A stretch of DNA of 43,684 nt from Syntrophaceae bacterium UBA1163 (GTDB lineage Bacteria > Desulfobacterota > BSN033 > UBA1163): the NCBI GenBank assembly GCA_002311635.1, contig DBZJ01000234.1:8351-52034 (forward strand), given 5' to 3'. Position numbers and translations under genes: made by a program. The notes under the pieces are model-generated. The model saw nothing but the letters and a program-made list of their open reading frames with translations, did no database searches and was not told the origin of the DNA. Of this stretch, positions 8,098 through 16,076 are shown piece by piece. The stretch's first letter is position 1. Every line of letters starts with the position of its first letter.

Positions 8098-8844
8098 TCA
8101 TTTCTTCTGTTTCACGCCTTCGCCGGTCATGGGGACGAAGATAACGGGAACGACATCGATGGTCTCGACTTTTCCGGATCGTTTGACAATTTTCCTTAAC
8201 TCCTGTGTATAAGTCCCAACCGGGACGACCATTCGTCCTCCCTCTTTTAGCTGGTCCATAAGAGGTTTTGGGATGTGGTCAGGGGCAGCAGTGACGATGA
8301 TGGCGTCAAAGGGCGCAGCCTCGGGCCATCCTAAGTACCCGTCCCCGTATTTCACCTTCACGTTCTGATAACCCAATTCCAAGAGTCGATTGTTTGCCCT
8401 GGAGGCGAGGGATTCGATGATTTCGATGGTGTAAACTTCTTTGGCCAATTCCGCTAAGATAGCGGCTTGATATCCCGAACCCGTCCCGATTTCCAACACC
8501 TTCTCATTTCCTTCCAGTTCTAAGAGTTCTGTCATGAGGGCAACGATATAAGGCTGTGAGATGGTCTGGCCCTCTCCAATGGGAAGAGGTTGATCAGAGT
8601 AGGCGGAGTCCAAATATTCTTCGGGGACAAACCGGTGTCGCTCCACCTTGAGCAGCGCAGAAAGGACACGGGGGTCTCTCACTCCTCTGGCCTTGATTTG
8701 AGTCTCCACCATCTTGTCGCGCATGACTTTGAAATCTCCCTCCGGGTCTGGTTCGGAAACCCCGGTTCCGTTGGTGCATTGTGTCAACGCCATGGGAAGA
8801 ATAAGAAAAGCTGAGGTTACGAATATCATCCTTATCATCGTCAT
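8098..8844 (-). CDS. pcm: Protein-L-isoaspartate O-methyltransferase with N-terminal export signal
   Basis: 248 residues if it starts at the ATG at 8844; ATGs at 8838 and 8829 and a TTG at 8847 are also in frame. The enzyme methylates isoaspartyl residues using SAM to repair aged proteins. Family motifs are RHRFVP, the [16 protein letters not shown] stretch and the SAM loop [11 protein letters not shown]. Unusually, a hydrophobic segment ([18 protein letters not shown]) precedes the domain and ends in a Cys resembling a weak lipobox. This suggests a periplasmic or lipid-anchored enzyme instead of the usual cytosolic one. It is transcribed divergently from the TPR gene, with which its promoter region overlaps. 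Confidence 0.92.
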   Translation of the reverse strand: MTMIRMIFVTSAFLILPMALTQCTNGTGVSEPDPEGDFKVMRDKMVETQIKARGVRDPRVLSALLKVERHRFVPEEYLDSAYSDQPLPIGEGQTISQPYIVALMTELLELEGNEKVLEIGTGSGYQAAILAELAKEVYTIEIIESLASRANNRLLELGYQNVKVKYGDGYLGWPEAAPFDAIIVTAAPDHIPKPLMDQLKEGGRMVVPVGTYTQELRKIVKRSGKVETIDVVPVIFVPMTGEGVKQKK

Positions 8845-8847
8845 CAA

Positions 8848-8906
8848 CCTATCATAGTTGTGAAAATCCTGTCAATCCTTGACAATTTTTCCATATGTTT
8901 GATACT
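8848..8906. promoter_or_regulatory. Divergent promoters sharing a palindromic -35 region
   Basis: TGTCAA (8870-8875), TCC, TTGACA (8879-8884) form a 6-bp palindrome giving a perfect -35 box on each strand. On the plus strand GATACT (8901-8906) follows at 16 bases and would serve the TPR gene. On the minus strand GATAGG (8853-8848) follows at 16 bases and would start transcription at about the pcm start codons. That implies a leaderless message or use of an internal ATG (8838 or 8829). The boxes are visible; promoter activity is inferred. Confidence 0.5.
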
Positions 8907-8925
8907 TTTCTAACATAAGGATGAG

Positions 8926-11900
8926 ATGATGTTGAACTCGTTCGCTAAAATTTTGAGCCTCCTTCTGTTGATTTCGATCACCTTTACTTTTCCCGTTCTC
9001 CAAAGCCAGGGACAATACCAAAATCATACGGGGCCCTCGGAACTCATCTTCTTTGGAAAGCAGGAGACCAAATGGATCGAGAAGAGGGAGGCCTTGCTTC
9101 CCATGATGATGGGCCAAGGAATAAAAGAAGAACCTTGGGTAGATTCCTTCGATTTGAGAGAAGAGTCGATCGGACCGACGGAGAAGATGAGCCCCGCCAC
9201 CACGCAGCCCGGCTGTGCCTATTCAAGTCGGTTCACCTCAGGTCTGACAAAACCCTTTGTCGGAGATAGAGCCCTTTACGAACAAGGAAGATATCGTTAT
9301 ATGAAAGGGGCTTACGAAGATGCTTTCACTTCTTTCCAGAAGCTTATCCGACAATATCCTCGGAGTGAGTTGATTGGACCTTCCTATTACTGGATGGGAG
9401 AGGCGAGATATCACCAGGCGAGGGATGAGGAAGCGTTTTCATATTTTCACAACGTAGTTGAAAAATATCCAGAAAGTAAATTCTATGGCTATGCCCTCTA
9501 TACCTGTGGATGGATTCGACTCAAACACGGCGCCTATGACGATGGGTATCAATTCTTTCATCAAGTCCACGAAAAAACTCCTGCCCTTCCCATTGCTGAA
9601 TCTTCCCTTTTTTGGTCCGCGTACTCCCTCTATCAGCTTGGTCGGTATCCAGAGGCACTTCAGGGAGCGGAGGCCCTTCTTCAAAAATACCCCGGCGGGA
9701 AATTGCGACCCGAGGCCGAATATTTGATCGGTGTCAGCTACTTTCGGCTCAAAAGGTTCAAAGAAGCGGCAGATCAGTTCAAGGATTTCTGGAGACGTTA
9801 TCCAGGGCATCCCTTGGAGGAGAGTTCGCGTTATGCCTTGGCCTGGAGCTTGGTTTCACTCGGACAATATTCGGAAGGGAGAAAAACCTTCGAGGGCATT
9901 CTCCTCGCCTATCCGGGAACCAAGCTTTCAGATCCGATCTTCTGGGGGATTGTAAAGACCTATTTGGGCGCCGATGAAGTGGACGGGGCCACGCTCCTCT
10001 ATCAGAGGTTTCTCTCGCAATTTCTCCCCTCTCCTTGGTTGGAGCAATGTCTATTCGATATCGGACAATATTACTTCGGTAAAAAAGAATACTCCCAGGC
10101 CGCAAATACCTTTCGCCAATTCCTCAAGACTTACCCCGAGAGCGAACTTCACGAGTGGGCCCATTTCATGCTGGGAGAAAGCCTGTTTAATCAGAAAGAT
10201 TACACAGGGGCAATCGAGTCTTACCATGAAGTCTTGGAGGATAGAGGAAGGGCGAGACTGGAGCCCCAGGTTTTCTCAAAATTGGGTTACGCCCATTTTT
10301 ATTTAAAAAAATATGAAGCGGCCATTCAATATTGGGAGAGACTTCTTGCCGATTTTCCTAATTTATCGGAGAAGAATGAAATTATTTACTGGTTAGCCGA
10401 AGCTTCGCTTTTAAAACAGGATTATCGAAAAGGGGTTGAATATGTGGACAAATTGCAGGGAGATCCGGCTTTATACCCAAAAGGACTGACGAGTTTGGGA
10501 TGGTACCACTATCAACGGCGGGAGTGGAAGGAGGCAAGCCAGTATTTCCTGAAGATCGCCGTAGAATTTCCTCAGTATCGGTCCACACCCCCCATCTTCC
10601 TGATGGTGGCGGAATGTTATTTGAATCAGAATGACTATCAGAAGGCGAAGGCCTATTTAACGCGATTGGCCTCCATGGCCGAAGGGAACGAAGATAAAGA
10701 CAAGGCACACTATCTGCTTGGATGGGTGGCTTATCGAGAGGAACGATTTGATGAGGCGATCAGTCAATTTCAGAAGCTCTTGAAATCCAATCCGCTGAGT
10801 CCCTATGCGGATGAATCCCAGTACTGGATTGGATGGTCCCATTTCCGGAAGAAAGAGTTCCAAAAAGCGATTGAAGAATTTCAACGTCTTGCCCAGAAGT
10901 ACCCCGAGAGCACCTACGTGCCTCCCGCGCTTCTGAAGATAGGAGACGGACATTATAACCTCAAAGAGTATACTCAAGCCGCCAATTCTTACTCCCATGT
11001 GGTGAGGGCTTTTCCGAAATCAAAAGAAGCGCCCGAAGCTGATTTCGGAATCCTCCTTTGCCTCCTTCAAGAAAAGAAGTATGACCCTTTTATCTCTCGG
11101 GTGGAGGCTTTTTTAAAACGATATCCTCAGCATGACCTCTCCGTTCAAGCCCTGATGCAGTTAGGAGAGTACTACCAACGAGAACGAATGAATGAAAAAG
11201 CGGTGAGTACCTATCGAGAGCTGATCGGCCTCTATCCGAACAGTGAGTGGGCAGAGGAGGCGCAGTTCCGCATTGGACTTCTCTTCGTACAGGATAAACG
11301 ATGGAGTGAAGCGGTCGAAGAGATGGACAAAGTGTTTCGTCGTTCTCCGCAGGGTCATCTTTTCGTCGAAGCCCAGATCGAATTAGGCGGTCTCTATCTC
11401 CTTCTCAAAGATTACCCGAAAGCTATCGAGCGATATGAGTGGGTGATCAAAAATCATCCGCAGCATCCGTTAGCCAAAAGAGCCTATCTGGGGATGGAGG
11501 AAGGATATCGGAGCCTGGGGAAGATGGATCAGGCTGAGAAGGTTTTGAAAGAACTGGTGGGCAGTTTTCCCCAGGGTGACATCCAGTTTGAAGGGCAATT
11601 GAGGTTAGGGATTCTCTACCTTGCGCAGAAGAAATACGGGGAGGCCGTCGCTGCATTTTCTGCGGCGGCTCGAAGTCCTGAAGAGTCCGTAGCCAGTCAG
11701 GCTCAATTTAAGATGGGGGAAGTCTATTTGGAGGCGGGAAACAGGGAGTCGGCTTTGGTTCAATTCTCAAAGGTGGTTTACCTCTATCCCCATCACTCCG
11801 ACCTGATGGAAGAGGCTCTTCTGAAATTGGGGACTCTCTATCTGGACGAGAAAAAAATATCTGAGGCCAGACAGGTCTACCAGAAATTGTTGGATAAGAG

Positions 11901-11970
11901 CAAGAGGCAGGATCGAAAAGAGACGGCCAAAAAAATGCTCAACCAGATGGATAGAGGGGCTATTCGCTGA
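8926..11970 (+). CDS. Large exported tetratricopeptide-repeat protein
   Basis: 1014 residues. A signal peptide-like N-terminus (about residues 5-24, very Leu/Ile-rich) has no lipobox Cys, so the protein is probably periplasmic or loosely membrane-attached. From about residue 115 to the end it is an almost unbroken series of TPR-like helix pairs, on the order of two dozen. The recurring consensus is F..L...YP.S......A.YWIG..... with each unit around 34-37 residues, as in YbgF/CpoB and BamD. Such solenoids scaffold envelope complexes. Its TGA overlaps the ATG of the TonB-C gene by one base, implying the two products act together. There is a good promoter 20 bases upstream and an AAGG ribosome site. 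No enzymatic domain is visible. Confidence 0.9.
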   Translation: MMLNSFAKILSLLLLISITFTFPVLQSQGQYQNHTGPSELIFFGKQETKWIEKREALLPMMMGQGIKEEPWVDSFDLREESIGPTEKMSPATTQPGCAYSSRFTSGLTKPFVGDRALYEQGRYRYMKGAYEDAFTSFQKLIRQYPRSELIGPSYYWMGEARYHQARDEEAFSYFHNVVEKYPESKFYGYALYTCGWIRLKHGAYDDGYQFFHQVHEKTPALPIAESSLFWSAYSLYQLGRYPEALQGAEALLQKYPGGKLRPEAEYLIGVSYFRLKRFKEAADQFKDFWRRYPGHPLEESSRYALAWSLVSLGQYSEGRKTFEGILLAYPGTKLSDPIFWGIVKTYLGADEVDGATLLYQRFLSQFLPSPWLEQCLFDIGQYYFGKKEYSQAANTFRQFLKTYPESELHEWAHFMLGESLFNQKDYTGAIESYHEVLEDRGRARLEPQVFSKLGYAHFYLKKYEAAIQYWERLLADFPNLSEKNEIIYWLAEASLLKQDYRKGVEYVDKLQGDPALYPKGLTSLGWYHYQRREWKEASQYFLKIAVEFPQYRSTPPIFLMVAECYLNQNDYQKAKAYLTRLASMAEGNEDKDKAHYLLGWVAYREERFDEAISQFQKLLKSNPLSPYADESQYWIGWSHFRKKEFQKAIEEFQRLAQKYPESTYVPPALLKIGDGHYNLKEYTQAANSYSHVVRAFPKSKEAPEADFGILLCLLQEKKYDPFISRVEAFLKRYPQHDLSVQALMQLGEYYQRERMNEKAVSTYRELIGLYPNSEWAEEAQFRIGLLFVQDKRWSEAVEEMDKVFRRSPQGHLFVEAQIELGGLYLLLKDYPKAIERYEWVIKNHPQHPLAKRAYLGMEEGYRSLGKMDQAEKVLKELVGSFPQGDIQFEGQLRLGILYLAQKKYGEAVAAFSAAARSPEESVASQAQFKMGEVYLEAGNRESALVQFSKVVYLYPHHSDLMEEALLKLGTLYLDEKKISEARQVYQKLLDKSKRQDRKETAKKMLNQMDRGAIR

Positions 11971-12794
11971 TGCTCATACGATCGAAGAAAAACCCGAATC
12001 GCCTCTTGCTCCTCATCGGAGTGTTCTTTACCCTCGTCGTGTGTCTGGCGTGTATTTTTATTTTTGTTCCTCCCCTCCATATCCGCCTGAGGGACGGATG
12101 GAACGCCGTGACGCATGAAAGCAAAAGGATTTTAGGATGGGAGAAAGGCGAGATTTCTCCCGAGGAGAAACGGATACGGGAAGACGTCATTCTTAAGAAG
12201 ATGGAAGAGGCCAGTGCTCAGGAGGATTGGAGGACCCTCGCCCCGGAATATCCTCGAACGAAGAAGCTCGAATCTCCCAATGCCGAAGAGAAGATGAAAG
12301 CCCTGAGGAGTTCATCAGAGTTTAAAGAAGTGGATCAAGAGTTAAAAGAATATTTGAAAAACCGGGAGACTCTTTTTTACCCAGAAGCTCCTACCCCTTC
12401 TCTCAAGGATGCCGCCGAGTCGGTCTCCCTGAAGGATAAGGGAGCGGAGAAGGTGATCGAAAGGCTTCTGAAGTCCAAGGAAGGAAATGATCAGGAAAAG
12501 CCCCTGGAGGAGAACCTTCGGCTGGGGATAAAGGGGTCTCTGGCCAGGCGGAAGATTCTGGAGAGACCCGATCTCCCTCAGGTTAAAGTGAAAGTGGAGG
12601 CAGAGATCGAGTTGACGCTCTGGGTATTACCCACTGGGACAGTGGATCGGGTCGTCCCGTCGGTCAAAGGGGATACAGAACTGGAAAGGATCGCGATCCA
12701 GTACTTGAAACAATGGCGGTTTGCTCCGCTCGCGAAAGATCAACCCCAGGTTGAACAATCGGGGACCATCCCCATCAAATTCAAGCTCCAGTAG
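11970..12794 (+). CDS. TonB/TolA-type protein with C-terminal TonB domain
   Basis: 274 residues. A short basic N-terminus is followed by one transmembrane helix (about residues 13-34), then a long charged, Lys/Glu-rich helical middle. It ends in a TonB-C domain (about residues 200-274: EIELTLWVLPTGTVD, IQYLKQWRFAPL, GTIPIKFKL). This layout places the tail in the periplasm, where TonB-C domains contact outer-membrane or peptidoglycan partners. It lacks the Pro-rich spacer of classical TonB, and no ExbB/ExbD genes are near. Coupled by a 1-base overlap to the large TPR gene, it looks like a TolA/CpoB-style partner pair. Confidence 0.82.
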   Translation: MLIRSKKNPNRLLLLIGVFFTLVVCLACIFIFVPPLHIRLRDGWNAVTHESKRILGWEKGEISPEEKRIREDVILKKMEEASAQEDWRTLAPEYPRTKKLESPNAEEKMKALRSSSEFKEVDQELKEYLKNRETLFYPEAPTPSLKDAAESVSLKDKGAEKVIERLLKSKEGNDQEKPLEENLRLGIKGSLARRKILERPDLPQVKVKVEAEIELTLWVLPTGTVDRVVPSVKGDTELERIAIQYLKQWRFAPLAKDQPQVEQSGTIPIKFKLQ

Positions 12795-12803
12795 AATAGA
12801 GCA

Positions 12804-12960
12804 ATTACTGAGAGTACCAAATTGCTTGCTTTAGGCACCACGAAAGGTTGTCATTGCGAGCCCGAAGGGCGTGGCAATCTCGCCTTGAGATTGCTTCGTC
12901 GTTACACTCCTCGCAATGACCTCAGGGGTTGGCGCAAACTATAATATGCTCCGTTTAATA
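12804..12960. repeat. Dispersed palindromic repeat element, copy 2
   Basis: Homologous along its length to 5361-5549 but without the 28-base inner insertion. It has outer arms CATTGCGAG / CTCGCAATG and inner arms CAATCTC / GAGATTG. The right end, shared with copy 1, holds TATAAT (12940-12945) and ends 2 bases before the ftsB start codon. It separates the TPR/TonB-C pair from ftsB. Confidence 0.85.
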
Positions 12961-12962
12961 GA

Positions 12963-13265
12963 ATGAGAAAAAGGCGTATTCTTATTTTAATTCTCATTTC
13001 GCTTTTGATTTTTGGGAGCCTCACCTTCTTTGGGGAAAAGGGAATCTTCCACCTTTTTGGCCTTCAGAAGGAATTGGCGCGGATCAAGGACAAGAATTCC
13101 AAGTTGGAGGAGGAGAATCAAAAGTTGAAGGAAGAGGTAAAACGGTTACAGAGTGACAGGCGCTATATCGAGGAGATCGCCCGGAAGGAACTGGGAATGG
13201 TCAAGGAAGGAGAGATCATTTATCAATTCGATACCCCTTCGAAAGGAAAGGAGCAAGCGAAATGA
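12963..13265 (+). CDS. ftsB: Septum formation initiator FtsB/DivIC
   Basis: 100 residues: a short basic N-terminus, one transmembrane helix (about 5-22), then a coiled coil (KELARIKDKNSKLEEENQKL onward, about 36-68) and the conserved IARKELGMVKEGEIIYQF tail at about 72-90. This is the classic bitopic divisome protein that pairs with FtsL and FtsQ to activate septal wall synthesis. The ATG at 12963 has no recognisable Shine-Dalgarno site; the upstream bases belong to repeat element copy 2. The gene overlaps the radical SAM gene downstream by ATGA. In many relatives ftsB sits near enolase or other housekeeping genes; that context is absent here. Confidence 0.88.
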   Translation: MRKRRILILILISLLIFGSLTFFGEKGIFHLFGLQKELARIKDKNSKLEEENQKLKEEVKRLQSDRRYIEEIARKELGMVKEGEIIYQFDTPSKGKEQAK

Positions 13266-14131
13266 AATACGAAGGGATGATCTTCCGGCCCCCCAGCGAA
13301 GCGGACAGCTTGATCCTTCAGGCCACGGTGGGTTGCTCTTACAATCGGTGTACTTTTTGCGGGGCCTATCAGGGGAAGCGTTTCCGGATCAAGAGGTTCG
13401 AGGAGATCAAAGAAGATATCGATGAAGTGAGTCCGTATAAAGTTCGAAGGGTATTCCTGGCTGATGGCGATGCGTTGAGCATCCCTCAAAAAAGACTGCT
13501 TCAAATCCTCTCCTATCTGAAAGCAAAATTAAAGGGGCTCGAAAGGGTGGGGGGGTACGCCAATGCAAACGACATCCTTCGGAAAGAGGTGGAGGAGCTC
13601 AAAGCTCTAAAGTCCCTGGGTTTGGGAATAATCTATCTGGGCTTGGAGTCCGGAGATCCGGAAGTATTGAAGCGAATTAAGAAGAATGCCGCTGTGGATC
13701 AATTGATCCGTGCCGGGAAAAGAGTAAAGGAATCGGGGATTCTTCTCTCGGTGACTGTCATCTTAGGTATCGGTGGTGTGGAAGGCAGTCAGACGCACGC
13801 TGTGGAGACCGGAAAAGTCCTCTCGGAGATGGATCCGGACTATGTCGGCGCACTTTCTTTGATGATTGTCCCCGGAACACCCATGGAGGAGGAGATCGAA
13901 ACAGGAAAATTGCTCCAACCCACTCCTTTCGGTCTGATCCAAGAGCTGGAAACGATGATTACCCATTGCCGATTCACCCATTGTTTTTTTGCCTCCAATC
14001 ACGCCTCCAACTATCTCCCCCTTCGAATTCAAATGCCAGAGCAGAAAGAGGAAGCCCTTAAGCGCATTCGAGAAGTCCTCCGGAGGAGGGACCCGGAATT
14101 ACTACGGCCTGAGTATTTAAGAGCCCTATGA
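13262..14131 (+). CDS. Radical SAM protein
   Basis: 289 residues. The Fe-S/SAM motif is CSYNRCTFC (CX4CX2C) at about residues 25-33, preceded by SLILQATVG. This spacing is usual for its family (proteins beginning YEGMIFRPPSEA), although longer than the common CX3CX2C. Later strands are typical of the TIM-like barrel: FLADGDAL, YLGLESGDPEVL and the glycine-rich ILGIGG. It is cytoplasmic. The family is widespread, but I know of no firmly assigned reaction. The start overlaps the ftsB stop by 4 bases, so it is translated from the same message. Confidence 0.88.
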   Translation: MKYEGMIFRPPSEADSLILQATVGCSYNRCTFCGAYQGKRFRIKRFEEIKEDIDEVSPYKVRRVFLADGDALSIPQKRLLQILSYLKAKLKGLERVGGYANANDILRKEVEELKALKSLGLGIIYLGLESGDPEVLKRIKKNAAVDQLIRAGKRVKESGILLSVTVILGIGGVEGSQTHAVETGKVLSEMDPDYVGALSLMIVPGTPMEEEIETGKLLQPTPFGLIQELETMITHCRFTHCFFASNHASNYLPLRIQMPEQKEEALKRIREVLRRRDPELLRPEYLRAL

Positions 14132-14164
14132 AACGCAGGGACTTACCGCTTTGATAACCAAACA

Positions 14165-14200
14165 CCTTAACCCTTGAGCCCTCGATTCCTTGAACCCTTA
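14165..14200 (+). repeat. Short direct repeats of CCCTTGAA-like words
   Basis: CCTT motifs recur at 14165, 14172, 14180 (as CCTC), 14188 and 14196, a spacing of 7, 8, 8 and 8 bases. This lies in the 133-base gap between the radical SAM gene and the YbgC-type gene. It resembles the strict heptamer arrays elsewhere in the window but is less regular. No gene or RNA is seen in this gap. Confidence 0.45.
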
Positions 14201-14264
14201 GCGACAAACCTGTTATAAACGAAGTCCGAAGGAATAGAAGAGAAGTTGGGAGGAGTTGCAAGTG

Positions 14265-14666
14265 ATGAAAGATCTTGTGGATGTGGATATTCGAGTGAGG
14301 TATGCCGAGACGGACCAAATGGGGGTGGCTTACTATGCCAACTACCTCGTTTGGTTTGAAGTAGGGCGGTCCGAGTTCTGTCGAAAAAGGGGATTCCGGT
14401 ATGTTGATTTGGAAGCGGTGGGATACAAACTTGTGGTCATCGACGTTCATTGCAGGTATCGGAGTTCGGCTCGATATGATGAAACGGTCATCGTGCGGAC
14501 TCGGTTGAAGGGAGCCAATAAGCGGTTGATCACGTTCGGGTATCAGATCCTTCGTAAAGACCGAGAGGAGGTGATTGCGGAGGGGGAAACCCAACACATC
14601 TGTGTCGATTCAAATGGTAAAACAAAGAGCCTACCTGGAAAATTCCTGGTTTCTCTAACCGGATAG
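14265..14666 (+). CDS. YbgC/FadM-type acyl-CoA thioesterase
   Basis: 133 residues from the ATG at 14265, with GGGAGGAG (14248-14255) 9 bases upstream; in-frame GTG (14262) and TTG (14256) are less likely. It has the hotdog fold with the YbgC signature RYAETDQMGVAYYANYLVWF at about residues 11-30, including the catalytic Asp. The conserved WFEVGRSEF helix and RYRSSARYDE strand follow. It hydrolyses short acyl-CoA or acyl-carrier thioesters in the cytoplasm. In proteobacteria ybgC heads the tol-pal operon; that link is suggestive because a TPR/TonB-C pair lies 2 kb upstream, but no tolQ/R follows. The next gene is convergent. Confidence 0.9.
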   Translation: MKDLVDVDIRVRYAETDQMGVAYYANYLVWFEVGRSEFCRKRGFRYVDLEAVGYKLVVIDVHCRYRSSARYDETVIVRTRLKGANKRLITFGYQILRKDREEVIAEGETQHICVDSNGKTKSLPGKFLVSLTG

Positions 14667-14740
14667 TTTCCTATTTCCCAATCTTCCGAGTAATTACCAA
14701 TGTGTCCATAATTGAGAAGACGTAGTTACACTACTCCGAC

Positions 14741-14816
14741 AAATCCCCATCCCCCTCTCGACCTCGCTTTTGAAGGGGGAGGAATGTGGGGATTTCCCTC
14801 CCCTTCAGGGGGAGGG
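14741..14816. repeat. Two G/C-run hairpins between convergent genes
   Basis: First hairpin: AAATCCCCA (14741-14749) pairs with TGGGGATTT (14787-14795), with an inner stem TCCCCCT (14750-14756) / AGGGGGA (14774-14780). Second: CCCTCCCC (14796-14803) pairs with GGGGAGGG (14809-14816). They fill the gap between the YbgC-type gene and the convergent phosphoesterase. They may serve as a bidirectional transcription stop, but lack a clear T-run. Similar hairpins recur at 15911, 19861-19914 and 22226. Confidence 0.6.
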
Positions 14817-14847
14817 GAAGGGTGGGGGTAACCAGAGGTCTATTCAA

Positions 14848-15822
14848 TCATGGACCGATTAATAAAGGATCGATGATGGCGAAGCTTCCATCCGATTCGA
14901 GGCGCAGGACTCTAAAGATAAGGGTATCATCACGGTTTTCTATCTCGCAGAAGTGGAAAAAACGAAGTTCGGGGCCGGAAAAGAGGTCTTGGTAGCGCCG
15001 CTTTCGGGGATCGATCATAACCTTGTGTCTCGGCCCACCTCCTCCCCCGGAGACAATGAAGAACTTGTCTCCAATTTGAAAGCGCTCATAGGAATGACTG
15101 TGACCGCTGAAGAATAAGCGAGTCTTTCGGAACCGGAGAAAAGGGTCGGCAAAATAAACTTTGACTTTCTCGTTTGGCCCGACTACCCGGCTGTTGGTAA
15201 ACGGCGGTTCGTGGCAGCAGACGATAATGAAGGCAACTTCCTTGTTCCTTTCGAATTTCTCAAGCTCGTCCAAATACCACTGAGACTGCCTCTCGATTTG
15301 TTCTTTCGTGAGGGTGGAGAAATTGGAATCAACCATCACCATCGCGACATTCTTCCAGGTGAAACTGTACCAGCGTTTTTTATCAAGATAGGGGAAACGC
15401 TCGAAATAGTTCTGTAGCGCTTTCTCGTCATTACCATAAAGCTCATGGTTTCCAAGGGTCGGAAAATACGGGATCTTTTTCTCACGAAAGTCTTTGTGCA
15501 TGTCATCGAATTCCTGCCAGTGTTTATCTGAACTTCCCCGAGTCGTAAGGTCACCAAGATGGATGACAAAGGCTGGTTCACGTTTAGTGATTTCATCAAT
15601 GATTAGCTTTCGCTCCTTATCATTCCTTTCCCGCCAGAACTCCCAGTGACTTGTGCTCTGTGTATCACCGACAATAATAAGGCGATTTTTCGCGTCCTGG
15701 ATCTCCTCGAAGCCAGCGTAGGAAGGGATTGCGCGGGACTCGTGTTCCGAGGCTATTGCGCCGGCGGCCTCGGCTATTAAGAAGATAGTTAACAACACTG
15801 CAACAATGATCGTAATTTTCAT
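14848..15822 (-). CDS. Exported calcineurin-like metallophosphoesterase
   Basis: 324 residues from the ATG at 15822; an AGGAAA ribosome site supports it over a TTG/GTG-type start at 15846. A signal peptide covers about residues 1-24 (KITIIVAVLLTIFLIAEAAG), so the enzyme acts outside the cytoplasm. The dinuclear metal centre is complete: VGDTQ, HLGDLT, LGNHE, CCHEPP and GHSHSYER. The fold resembles purple-acid/phosphodiesterase-type exported phosphatases. The substrate is unknown. It is transcribed alone on the minus strand, divergent from the polysaccharide locus, which suggests but does not prove a role in the envelope. Confidence 0.88.
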   Translation of the reverse strand: MKITIIVAVLLTIFLIAEAAGAIASEHESRAIPSYAGFEEIQDAKNRLIIVGDTQSTSHWEFWRERNDKERKLIIDEITKREPAFVIHLGDLTTRGSSDKHWQEFDDMHKDFREKKIPYFPTLGNHELYGNDEKALQNYFERFPYLDKKRWYSFTWKNVAMVMVDSNFSTLTKEQIERQSQWYLDELEKFERNKEVAFIIVCCHEPPFTNSRVVGPNEKVKVYFADPFLRFRKTRLFFSGHSHSYERFQIGDKFFIVSGGGGGPRHKVMIDPRKRRYQDLFSGPELRFFHFCEIENRDDTLIFRVLRLESDGSFAIIDPLLIGP

Positions 15823-15910
15823 TGGCAACTTTTTCCTCAATACCACATCTTTTTGAATATTACTATAGACGCCGGTTTTTTTCCCATGCCCCTAATCTCC
15901 TCCTCACCCG

Positions 15911-15934
15911 CCCTCTCCCCCAACGGGGAGAGGG
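15911..15934. repeat. G/C-run hairpin in the divergent intergenic region
   Basis: CCCTCTCCCC (15911-15920) and GGGGAGAGGG (15925-15934), a perfect 10-bp stem with a 4-base loop. It belongs to the same class as the hairpins at 14741 and 22226. The remainder of 15823-16076 contains no gene that I can see. Confidence 0.6.
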
Positions 15935-16005
15935 GAAGGGCAGAGGGCTGGCACCTTCCTTGAAGCAAAGGGGTGACTATGGGATAGCGGGGTTCTGTTT
16001 TGAAT

Positions 16006-16035
16006 TTGGCAGTTATTTCGCAAAGTTCTTGTATT
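16006..16035 (+). promoter_or_regulatory. Weak candidate promoter for the polysaccharide locus
   Basis: TTGGCA (16006-16011) followed after 18 bases by TGTATT (16030-16035), about 40 bases before the first heptosyltransferase-type gene. The -10 box is poor. It is listed because the next ~27 kb are all on one strand with few gaps, so a promoter is expected in this region. Confidence 0.25.
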
Positions 16036-16076
16036 TACCATTGAAAATTAACGGGTAATAGGGTAATGTTTCAGAA

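Noticed and set aside
13334..13360. Radical SAM motif with CX4CX2C spacing as a novelty
   Set aside because: This spacing is the normal state for the family starting YEGMIFRPPSEA, so it is not unusual.
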